From Gemmatimonadales bacterium (lineage in GTDB: Bacteria > Gemmatimonadota > Gemmatimonadetes > Longimicrobiales > Gaopeijiaceae), in contig REED01000108.1 in assembly GCA_007695225.1 (NCBI GenBank), forward strand, positions 1 to 33,708: a stretch of DNA of 33,708 bases. The letters are read 5' to 3'. Within the stretch, counting starts at the first letter, position 1. Each line of letters starts with the position of its first letter. Below the pieces are notes generated by a model that saw only the letters and a program-made list of their open reading frames with translations, had not been told where the DNA came from and searched no databases. Shown piece after piece: positions 14,339-21,516 of the stretch. Made by a program: the position numbers and the translations under genes.

Positions 14339-15318
14339 GGTGACGGTTCCATGGGCGGCTCGAAGCCGTACCGCGCCAGGATCGTCTGCCCTTCCTCCGC
14401 CAGGACGAATTCCAGGAAGCGTCGGGCCGCCGCTTCGTTCCGGCTCCCCTGGATCACCGCCGCCGCCTGGAGGAGGGGGGTGTGGAGGTGGTCCGGGATC
14501 AATCGGTGATCCCAGTTCCGCTCGCCCAGGATCACCCCCAGGGCCACGACCCCGGCATCGGCGTTCCCCGTCCGCACGAACTGGGTGGCCTGGGCGATGT
14601 TCTCGGCATAGACCAGCCGGGCCGCGAGTCCTTCCCAGAGTCCCTGGGCCTGGAGGGCTTCCCGGGCCGCCATTCCGTAGGGGGCGTGCTCCGGGTTCGC
14701 CAGCGCAATGACCTGGAACTCCGGCCCTGCCAAATCAGCCAACCCCGTTGGAGGAGACGAGCCCGGGGCGGAGATCAGCGCGAGGCGGCCCACCGCGTAG
14801 TCCCGCCGGGTCCCGGGGACCAGGCGCCCCCGCCCCTCAAGCCGGTCCACGAAGTGCCGGTTGGCCGAGAAGTAGAGATCCGCCGGCGCGCCGTTCTCGA
14901 TCTGGGTCGCGAGGTTTCCCGAGGACCCGAGGACCAGGTCCACGTCCATCCCGGTCCGGACACGGAACGCCTCGACGATCTCCGGGAGGGCGTGGACGAG
15001 GTCGGAGGCGGCCAGCACCAGGAGTCGGGGGTCCCTGTCAGGGGGCCTATCGCGGGAGAGGTCCGCCCGATCCTCTTCCCGGGCCGGGGACTCGCCGGCG
15101 CCCCAGCCCCCGGCGCCTGATTCTCCACCACATGCGGCCAGGACCACGGTCACGAGGAAGCCCACGAGGAAGGACGGGTGGCCGAGGGGAAGGAGGGGGA
15201 GGCGCCTGCCGGCCAGGGCGAGCAGGGGTCCTCTCCCAGCCGGGGGGCCTGCCTCAGCCGCATGTCCTGCCCCAGCCAGGGGGCCTGCCCCCGCCAGGGG
15301 TCCAGGGGATGGCGTCAT
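14335..15318 (-). CDS. modA: Molybdate-type substrate-binding lipoprotein
   Basis: About 327 residues. LVLAASDLVHALPEIVEAF, VLGSSGNLATQIENGAPADLYFSAN and ALANPEHAPYG are typical ModA segments, with the oxyanion-binding Ser residues in the first two. The hydrophobic stretch ending in lipobox VLAAC (Cys near residue 63) predicts membrane-anchored delivery to the ModB/ModC pair. The start is uncertain. ATG 15318 lies one base after the regulator stop, giving strong coupling, but leaves an unusual 45-residue Pro/Ala/Gly-repeat stretch before the signal. A GTG start close to the hydrophobic core is possible. The final 10 residues (RYGFEPP) match the family end. Molybdate, tungstate or both may be the ligand. 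Confidence 0.85.
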   Translation of the reverse strand: MTPSPGPLAGAGPLAGAGHAAEAGPPAGRGPLLALAGRRLPLLPLGHPSFLVGFLVTVVLAACGGESGAGGWGAGESPAREEDRADLSRDRPPDRDPRLLVLAASDLVHALPEIVEAFRVRTGMDVDLVLGSSGNLATQIENGAPADLYFSANRHFVDRLEGRGRLVPGTRRDYAVGRLALISAPGSSPPTGLADLAGPEFQVIALANPEHAPYGMAAREALQAQGLWEGLAARLVYAENIAQATQFVRTGNADAGVVALGVILGERNWDHRLIPDHLHTPLLQAAAVIQGSRNEAAARRFLEFVLAEEGQTILARYGFEPPMEPSP

Positions 15319-15319
15319 C

Positions 15320-16426
15320 TCAGGCGGGAAGGCCCATGGGGCGCACATCATATCCGCCCAGGGACTCCACCTGCGCTCGGAGGTGGGAAGATCCCAGCAG
15401 GTCCAGGAGCGCCGCCACCCCTGGATCGTCCAGAAGGTGATCCGGGATCACCAGGTCGTAGCGCTCCTCTTCCAGGGGCGCCCACGCGAGTCCGAAGGAT
15501 CGGGCTGCGGCCCGGATCCCCACCCCGGCATCGGCGGCGCCGGAAGCCACGCCCTGGGCCACCGACCAGTGGCCCGAAGCCGCCGTGCGGTCGTAGCCTG
15601 GAATGTCGGCTCCCTCAACACCGGCCTCTTGCAGGGCCCGGTCCAACATGGCCCGGCTCCCCGAACCCACTTCCCGGTTCAGGAACCGGAGGTCGCGTCG
15701 AGCCAGGTCTCCCACCCCGGTGATTCCAAGGGGATTTCCGGGACTGAGCATGATCCCCTGCTCCCAGACGGCGAAGCCCACCACGGTGCAGGGGAAGGGC
15801 AGGGACCCGGGGAGACCGGATGGTCCCTCCTCCGTTCCTCCTCCATGGAGATGGAACCCGGCCAGGTGGGCCCTTCCCTGGCCCAGGGCGGAAAGGGCGG
15901 CGCGACTCCCGGACGGCATCCAGAGAAGCTCGACTCCGGTCTTCTGGAGGAGGAGTCCCTGGAGGAGGGCGGTGGCAGGGTCGCAGCCGGCCAGGATCAC
16001 CTGGGGCGAGCTTCTGGGTCCACCGACCGACGGGGGGCCGGGAAGGGGACGGAGGCGGCGTCCTCCGGCGTCCACCACGCCCGACGCCAACTCCGGTCCG
16101 GCACCGCTCCGTCCCCACGCCGGGACCAGGACCGGTGTTCCGGCCACCGAACTCTCCCGTACCCGGGTTCCGGGGGGGAGGGGAGGGTCCCCCACCGGAG
16201 GGGGATCCGACGATGCCTGGGTGGCGAGGCGGAAGAGACCCTCCACAGGGACCCCCAGAACGGAGGAAAGGCGGAGGGCCACCTCCACGGAGGGGACGGA
16301 CTCTCCTCGCTCGATGGCGCCCAGCGCCTGTCGGGAGATGCCCACCCGGGAGGCCAGTCCGTCCTGGGTGAGCCCGCGCCCGTGGCGATGGACCCGGAGG
16401 TCGATGCGGAGAGAGGAATCGGACAT
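15320..16426 (-). CDS. HTH (XRE-type) regulator with periplasmic-binding-protein-like domain
   Basis: About 368 residues. Residues about 12-65 form an XRE helix-turn-helix (LTQDGLASRVGISRQALGAIERGESVPSVEVALRLSSVLGV). After a Pro/Gly linker, residues about 140-355 resemble the PBP-like domain found in HTH-fused molybdate sensors (LAGCDPATALLQGLL, FLNREVGSGSRAMLD, ASGAADAGVGIRAAA, YDLVIP). No signal peptide is present, so the binding domain is cytoplasmic and probably senses intracellular oxyanion or cofactor. It ends one base before the modA start, so regulator and transporter are one transcript and the regulator likely controls itself. It takes the place usually held by ModE. Start chosen at ATG 16426; in-frame ATGs at 16453 and 16456 are alternatives. 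Confidence 0.78.
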   Translation of the reverse strand: MSDSSLRIDLRVHRHGRGLTQDGLASRVGISRQALGAIERGESVPSVEVALRLSSVLGVPVEGLFRLATQASSDPPPVGDPPLPPGTRVRESSVAGTPVLVPAWGRSGAGPELASGVVDAGGRRLRPLPGPPSVGGPRSSPQVILAGCDPATALLQGLLLQKTGVELLWMPSGSRAALSALGQGRAHLAGFHLHGGGTEEGPSGLPGSLPFPCTVVGFAVWEQGIMLSPGNPLGITGVGDLARRDLRFLNREVGSGSRAMLDRALQEAGVEGADIPGYDRTAASGHWSVAQGVASGAADAGVGIRAAARSFGLAWAPLEEERYDLVIPDHLLDDPGVAALLDLLGSSHLRAQVESLGGYDVRPMGLPA

Positions 16427-16447
16427 CCGTCGAGTGTATGGTAAGCA

Positions 16448-16472
16448 TGTCATCATGACAAGACAGCTTGTC
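16448..16472. promoter_or_regulatory. Overlapping palindromes, candidate operator of the mod regulator
   Basis: TGTCAT-C-ATGACA is a perfect 13-bp palindrome (16448-16460), and GACAAG-ACAG-CTTGTC (16457-16472) overlaps it. They lie in the divergent gap between the mod regulator and thrA. On the minus strand TTGTCA in this element could serve as a -35 box for the regulator. XRE proteins commonly bind such dyads near their own start. Confidence 0.45.
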
Positions 16473-16500
16473 GGCCACAGCCCTTCGCCCCGGGGGCGGG

Positions 16501-16530
16501 TTGCCCTCTCCCCTGGATTTTCGGTATCCT
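16501..16530 (+). promoter_or_regulatory. Candidate promoter of the thr operon
   Basis: TTGCCC (16501-16506) and TATCCT (16525-16530) are 18 bases apart and 42 bases upstream of the thrA start, each matching consensus at 4/6. An inverted repeat TTCGGT/ACCGAA (16520-16525 with 16551-16556) spans the -10. No Thr/Ile-rich leader peptide or terminator-type attenuator is visible, unlike in enterobacteria. Confidence 0.4.
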
Positions 16531-16572
16531 CGGGCGCTCCCCCCCCAGAAACCGAACTGCCCCGAGTCGTTC

Positions 16573-19038
16573 ATGAACCCCGAGTCCATCCTTGTCGCCC
16601 ACAAGTTCGGCGGCTCCAGCGTCGCCGATGTGGAGCGGGTCCGGAATGTGGCCCGTCTCCTGGTGAAGCGCCCCGAATCCCGTCAGGTGGTTGTGGTCTC
16701 GGCCCTACAGGGCGTCACCGATACTCTCCTGGAACTGGTTCGCGCCGCCGCGGGGCGGCGCGAGGGGGTGGAGGAGGGAATGGACGCCCTCTTCCAACGC
16801 CACTGGGAGGTAGCCGAGGGCGTGGAAGCGTCGGAGGTACTCCGAACCACCCTCGACCGGGAGTCCGGCGAACTCCGCGCCCTCCTCCATGCCCAGGGGC
16901 TCCTGGGGTCGCCGTCTGCGGACCTCCAGGACCTGATCTCGGGGATGGGCGAGTTGTGGTCCGCTCGGATCCTGCAGGCGGCTCTCCGGGACGCCGGAGC
17001 CGAGGCCGAGCTCCTGGATGCCCGGGAGGTCCTGGTGGTGGAGCCTGGCGAGCTGGGTCCGGTGGTGAACTGGGAGATGAGCCGGGAGCGGCTCCTGCTC
17101 TGGAAGCGGGAGCACCCCGGAGCCCGGGTGGTAGCCACCGGCTTCATCGCTCGGGAGCCCTCGGGCCGGGTCACCACGCTGGGTCGCAACGGGAGCGACT
17201 TCTCCGCCGCCATCCTGTCGGTCCTCTTCGGTGCGCGGGAGCTGAACATCTGGACCGATGTGGACGGAGTGCTCAGCGCCGACCCCGGCCTGGAGCCCGA
17301 GGCCGTCCTCCTTCCGGAGCTGAGCTACGACGAGGCCCTGGAGATGGCCTACTTCGGCGCCCGGGTCCTCCATCCCCTGACCCTGGCCCCGGCCATCATG
17401 GCAGGGATCCCTGTCCATATCCGCAACACCTTCCGTCCGGACCAGCCCGGGACCCGGATCAGCGGAGAGCGCACCCCGTCGGGACCGGTCAAGGGGATCT
17501 CCGTCATTGAGGACCTGGCCCTGGTGAACCTGGAGGGGGCGGGGATGATCGGTGTGCCCGGGACGGCCGAGCGGGTCTTCGGTGTGCTGCACCGGGCCGG
17601 CGTCTCGGTGGTCATGATCTCCCAGGGAAGCTCGGAGCATTCCATCTGCTTCGTGGTGCGGAGCCCCCAGGCCGAACTGGCCCGCTCCACCCTGCGCTCC
17701 GCCTTCGAGCGGGAGTTGCGGGCCGGACAGGTGAAGGATGTAAGCATCACCGGAAACATCGCCGTGCTGGCTGCGGTGGGAGACGGGATGGCCGGAACGC
17801 CCGGGATCGCCGCCCGGATCTTCGGGCAGCTTGCCCGGGCCGGCGTCAACGTCCGGGCCATCGCCCAGGGCGCATCGGAGCGAAACGTCTCGGTGGCGGT
17901 GGCGGGGAATGACGCCCGGCGTGCCCTCCGGGCCATCCACTCCGGGGTCTACCTCTCCCCCCAGACCCTCTCGGTGGGACTCGTGGGGCCGGGGAATGTG
18001 GGCCGCACCCTTCTGGCTCAGCTCGCCGAGGCCGCCCCTCGGCTGAAGCGGGAGGCGAATCTGGAGCTTCGCCTCCGGGCCATCTCCACCTCGAAGCACA
18101 TGCTCCTCGAGGACCGGGCCCTGGACCCCACCGGCGCCGTGGAGGCCCTGGCGACGTCGGACCAGGAGACCAACCTGTCGCTCCTCGGCGCTCACGTGGG
18201 CGCGTCCCACCTTCCCCATGCGGTGATCCTGGACTGCTCCGCATCGGACCAGGTGGCGGCCCACTACGAATCCTGGCTGAAGGCAGGGATCCACGTGGTG
18301 ACCCCCAACAAACAGGCCGGGTCCGGGCCCTACGTCCGGTGGCAGGCGCTCCAGGGGGCCGCCCGGGGGAGCAACGCCCGTTGGCGCTACGAGGCGACGG
18401 TGGGGGCCGGTCTCCCCGTCATCCAGACCCTCAGGGATCTCCTGGATACCGGGGACCGACTGCACCGGGTGGAGGGGATCCTCTCGGGAACGCTGAGCTA
18501 CCTCTTCAATCGGTTCGACCAGGGAGGATCCTTCGCCGCCCTGGTCCGTGAGGCCCGGGAGTTGGGCTTCACCGAACCCGATCCCCGGGACGACCTCTCA
18601 GGGCTGGATGTGGCCCGGAAGCTGGTGATCCTGGGCCGAGAGGCCGGGCTGGAGATGGAACTGGAGGACGTCCAGCTGGAGAGCCTGGTGCCGGAGTCGC
18701 TCCGGGGGGGCTCCGTGGATGCGTTCATGGACCGGCTGGAGGAATTGGACGAACACCTGGACATCCGCTTCGGGGAGCTCTCCCGGCCGGATCACGTCCT
18801 TCGCTACGTCGCCCATCTGAGCTCGGATGGGACCGCGTCGGTGGGGCCGGTGGCCCTCCCGGTCGCCCATCCTTTCGCCAATCTGAAGCCCACTGACAAC
18901 GTGGTGCAGTTCACCACTGACCGGTATCGGGAGAACCCCCTCATCGTTCAGGGGCCCGGGGCCGGCCCCGAAGTTACCGCCGGGGGGGTCTTCGCTGACC
19001 TCCTCAGGGTGGCAGCGGCGCTGGGGGCTCCCCTGTGA
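16573..19038 (+). CDS. thrA: Bifunctional aspartokinase/homoserine dehydrogenase
   Basis: 821 residues, the length of E. coli ThrA (820). It catalyses the first and third steps from aspartate to threonine. The kinase part opens with VAHKFGGSSVAD (about 8-19) and has NGSDFSAAIL near 213 and DVDGV. ACT-type regulatory domains follow at about 310-460 (VNLEGAGMIGVPGTAERVF and the matching AVGDGMAGTPGIAARIF), giving probable feedback control by threonine. The dehydrogenase part begins near 465 with the NAD(P) motif GLVGPGNVGRT and has VVTPNKQAGSG and EATVGAGLPVIQTL, then the ILSGTLSYLFNRF and ELGFTEPDPRDDLSGLDVARKL signatures. The start is ATG 16573; upstream in-frame codons give a low-quality extension. 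First gene of thrABC. Confidence 0.95.
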   Translation: MNPESILVAHKFGGSSVADVERVRNVARLLVKRPESRQVVVVSALQGVTDTLLELVRAAAGRREGVEEGMDALFQRHWEVAEGVEASEVLRTTLDRESGELRALLHAQGLLGSPSADLQDLISGMGELWSARILQAALRDAGAEAELLDAREVLVVEPGELGPVVNWEMSRERLLLWKREHPGARVVATGFIAREPSGRVTTLGRNGSDFSAAILSVLFGARELNIWTDVDGVLSADPGLEPEAVLLPELSYDEALEMAYFGARVLHPLTLAPAIMAGIPVHIRNTFRPDQPGTRISGERTPSGPVKGISVIEDLALVNLEGAGMIGVPGTAERVFGVLHRAGVSVVMISQGSSEHSICFVVRSPQAELARSTLRSAFERELRAGQVKDVSITGNIAVLAAVGDGMAGTPGIAARIFGQLARAGVNVRAIAQGASERNVSVAVAGNDARRALRAIHSGVYLSPQTLSVGLVGPGNVGRTLLAQLAEAAPRLKREANLELRLRAISTSKHMLLEDRALDPTGAVEALATSDQETNLSLLGAHVGASHLPHAVILDCSASDQVAAHYESWLKAGIHVVTPNKQAGSGPYVRWQALQGAARGSNARWRYEATVGAGLPVIQTLRDLLDTGDRLHRVEGILSGTLSYLFNRFDQGGSFAALVREARELGFTEPDPRDDLSGLDVARKLVILGREAGLEMELEDVQLESLVPESLRGGSVDAFMDRLEELDEHLDIRFGELSRPDHVLRYVAHLSSDGTASVGPVALPVAHPFANLKPTDNVVQFTTDRYRENPLIVQGPGAGPEVTAGGVFADLLRVAAALGAPL

Positions 19039-19997
19039 GCGTCTCCCCTGGGACTCCCCTCCGCTGGGCAGAGGCCTGGGCCCCGGCCAGCGTGGGGAAT
19101 GTCTCGGTGGGGTTCGACCTCCTGGGGCACAGCCTCGAGGTGGCAGGAGACTGGGTCCGGGTGGAGCGGGTGGACGCGCCGGAAACGGGGGCCGGAGTGG
19201 TGGTGGTGGCCATGGATGGACTTCCCGTGGATCTGCCCTTCGAGGCCGAACGCAACACGGCCGGGGCGGCGCTGCTGGCCCTTCGAAAAGGAGTCGAATT
19301 AGAGTTCGGTTTCTCTTTACAAATCCGAAAAGGAATTCCGCTAGGATCTGGAATGGGCGGCTCCGCAGCCTCGGCGGTGGCGGCGGTAGTGGCGGCCAAC
19401 CACCTTTTGGATACCCCCCTCCCTGCGGAGGCGCTCTACCCCTTCGCCCTGGCGGGGGAGGGGGTGGCCAGTGGGAGTCCCCATGGAGACAACGTGGCCC
19501 CCCAGCTCCTGGGGGGCCTGGTGCTGGCCTTCCCGGACCGCCTCCTCCGCCTTCCGGTGCCCTGGGAGCTTCACTGCGCCCTGGTCCACCCCCACCAGGT
19601 GCTGGAGACCCGGCGATCCCGGGCGGTGCTGGCGGAGCCCTATCCCCTCTCGGCCTTCGTGGAGCAGGCCGGTCTCCTTACCCGCGTCGTGGGCGCCTGC
19701 TTCACCGGAGAGCTCGATCTCCTGCGCGATGGGCTCAGAGACGTCCTGGTAGAGCCGAGGCGGGCCTCCCTGATCCCGGGTTTCCTCCAGGCGAAGGCGG
19801 CGGCCCTGGCGGCTGGGGCCCTGGGCGCGGGGATTTCCGGCGGCGGGCCCAGCCTCTTCGCCTGGTGCGTGGACCGAGCCACCGGGGAGGCAGCCCGGGA
19901 GGGCATGGTGCAGGCTTTTCGGGAGCTGGGGATCGAGGCGGATGGATGGGTCGCTCCCGTGGAGGGCCCGGCGGCAAGGGTGATCTCATGCGGGTGA
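19035..19997 (+). CDS. thrB: Homoserine kinase
   Basis: 320 residues, GHMP kinase family. It phosphorylates homoserine to O-phosphohomoserine. The N-terminal WAPASVGNVSVGFDLLG and the ATP-binding loop GIPLGSGMGGSAAS (100-113) are diagnostic, as are GDNVAPQLLGG and the C-terminal GAGISGGGPSLFAW. Starts at GTG 19035, overlapping the thrA stop as GTGA. The thrC start lies inside its last codons. A stretch at codons 83-106 uses AT-rich codons that are rare in the rest of the gene (see the separate entry). Length and motifs are otherwise normal. Confidence 0.94.
   Translation: MSVSPGTPLRWAEAWAPASVGNVSVGFDLLGHSLEVAGDWVRVERVDAPETGAGVVVVAMDGLPVDLPFEAERNTAGAALLALRKGVELEFGFSLQIRKGIPLGSGMGGSAASAVAAVVAANHLLDTPLPAEALYPFALAGEGVASGSPHGDNVAPQLLGGLVLAFPDRLLRLPVPWELHCALVHPHQVLETRRSRAVLAEPYPLSAFVEQAGLLTRVVGACFTGELDLLRDGLRDVLVEPRRASLIPGFLQAKAAALAAGALGAGISGGGPSLFAWCVDRATGEAAREGMVQAFRELGIEADGWVAPVEGPAARVISCG
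19281..19352 (+). other. AT-rich, rare-codon patch inside thrB
   Basis: Codons 83-106 (LRKGVELEFGFSLQIRKGIPLGSG) use CTT, CGA, AAA, GGA, GAA, TTA, GGT, TCT, CAA, ATT and CTA, whereas the flanks almost always use CTG/CTC, CGG, AAG, GGG/GGC, GAG, CAG and TCC. My count gives about 44% G+C in 73 bases, against about 70% on both sides. The protein motif remains intact. It may be an imported recombination tract, a site with nucleotide-level function, or a local assembly oddity. Confidence 0.8.
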
Positions 19998-21394
19998 TCA
20001 GCACGCGGGCCTCCGACGGGGCACCTGCGGTCTCCCTCTCCGAGGCGCTGGCCGCAGGGCTGGCCCCGGATGGCGGCCTCTATGTGCCGGAGACCTTTCC
20101 GACTCTGGGGCCCCGGGAGCGGGAGGCGCTGGATTCCACCCCATCCCTGGCCGCAGTGGCACAGACGATCCTTGCCCCGTTCTTCCGGGACGACCCCCTC
20201 GAGGACGCCCTCCCCGAGCTGTGTGCGGAGGCGTTCTCCTTTCCAGCTCCCCTGGTGGAGTTGGTGGACGCCGCCTTACCTCGGGGCTCGAAGGGCGGGT
20301 CCGGGGAAAGGTCCGGGGCCGGTGGGGAGTCCGGGTCCGCGGGAGGAGAACCGTCACCCCCACAACAGGCTCTTCTGGAGCTCTTCCACGGCCCCACCGC
20401 CGCCTTCAAGGACTACGCGGCCCGGTTCCTGGCCGGGGCGCTGTCCCGGCTCCCGGTCCAGGGAGGCCGCCACGTGCTGGTGGCCACCTCCGGCGATACC
20501 GGGGCTGCCGTGGCCGCCGCCTTCCATGGCCGACCCGGCTTCAGGGTCACCGTCCTCTACCCGGAGGCGGGGGTCTCCCCCCGCCAGGCCCACCTCCTGG
20601 GGTGCTTTGGGGACAATGTTCAGGCCTTCCGGGTCCAGGGGAGCTTCGACGACTGCCAGCGCCTGGTGAAGGGTGCCCTCACCGATCCGGAGCTTCGGCG
20701 GCGTCACGGACTCACCAGCGCCAACAGCATCTCCCTTGGGCGGCTCCTTCCCCAGATGGCCTATCACTCCCACGCCGCGCTTCGGTGGAAGGAGAGGTTC
20801 GCAGCCCCGGGCTCCCCCGGAAGCGGGGACGCCCTCCCGGGCTTCATCATTCCCAGCGGAAATTTCGGGAATGCCCTGGCGTGCCTCTGGGCTCGGGACC
20901 TGGGCCTTCCCATCGGCGAGGTCATCCTGGCCACCAACGCCAACCGGGCCCTGGTGGACTGGCTGGAGACGGGGAAGGCGGATCCCCGGCCGGTCCGGCG
21001 GACGCTGGCCAATGCCATGGACGTGGGGATTCCCAGCAATCTGGAACGCCTCACGTGGCAACACCGGGGCGCCCCTATGGGTGTGAGCTCTATCTCGCTG
21101 TCCGACCATGAGATACGGAAAACGCTGGCCGAGGCTCCCCGACGCTGGGGGCAGGTGGTCTGTCCCCATACCGCATGCGGACTCCGGGTCCTGGGGGATC
21201 TCCGGGATGGTGGGGACCGGCGGGGCTGGATCTCCGTGGCCACGGCCGACCCGGCCAAGTTTCCAGAGGTGGTGGAACCGGAGGTGGGGCGGCCCGTCCC
21301 CATTCCTCCCGCCATGGCGGGGTGGATGGACCGTTCCACCCACGCCGAACCCCTGAAGGCGGAGCCGAGGGAACTGGCCCGGGTACTGGGCTGA
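19988..21394 (+). CDS. thrC: Threonine synthase
   Basis: 468 residues, PLP-dependent. It converts O-phosphohomoserine to threonine, closing the pathway begun by the upstream genes. The N-terminal STRASDGAPAVSLSEALAAGLAPDGGLYVPE is typical of ThrC. The PLP Lys lies in PTAAFKDYAARF (Lys near 141). ATSGDTGAAVAAAF is the phosphate-binding loop, and IIPSGNFGNALACLWA and NSISLGRLLPQ are conserved. A Gly/Ser/Glu low-complexity insert (about residues 98-125) precedes the active-site segment and is not usual. ATG 19988 lies inside thrB (10-base overlap), so translation is coupled. Pro/Ser-rich inserts like this recur in other genes of the window. Confidence 0.94.
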   Translation: MRVISTRASDGAPAVSLSEALAAGLAPDGGLYVPETFPTLGPREREALDSTPSLAAVAQTILAPFFRDDPLEDALPELCAEAFSFPAPLVELVDAALPRGSKGGSGERSGAGGESGSAGGEPSPPQQALLELFHGPTAAFKDYAARFLAGALSRLPVQGGRHVLVATSGDTGAAVAAAFHGRPGFRVTVLYPEAGVSPRQAHLLGCFGDNVQAFRVQGSFDDCQRLVKGALTDPELRRRHGLTSANSISLGRLLPQMAYHSHAALRWKERFAAPGSPGSGDALPGFIIPSGNFGNALACLWARDLGLPIGEVILATNANRALVDWLETGKADPRPVRRTLANAMDVGIPSNLERLTWQHRGAPMGVSSISLSDHEIRKTLAEAPRRWGQVVCPHTACGLRVLGDLRDGGDRRGWISVATADPAKFPEVVEPEVGRPVPIPPAMAGWMDRSTHAEPLKAEPRELARVLG

Positions 21395-21455
21395 ATCGAA
21401 CGGACTGAGCCGGACGGGGTGAACGGAGGGGGGGCGCGGTTCCACCGTCCTCCCA

Positions 21456-21471
21456 GGGCCCTCCCGGGCCC
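21456..21471. repeat. Small GC hairpin in the thrC-pyc gap
   Basis: GGGCCC-TCCC-GGGCCC forms a 6-bp stem in the 122-base gap between thrC and pyruvate carboxylase. No T-tract follows, so termination there is doubtful and the two could be partly co-transcribed. Confidence 0.3.
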
Positions 21472-21516
21472 CGTCCCGCTGATGCCGTGTCCGCCGTCGC
21501 CAGCCCAGGAGGTTCC

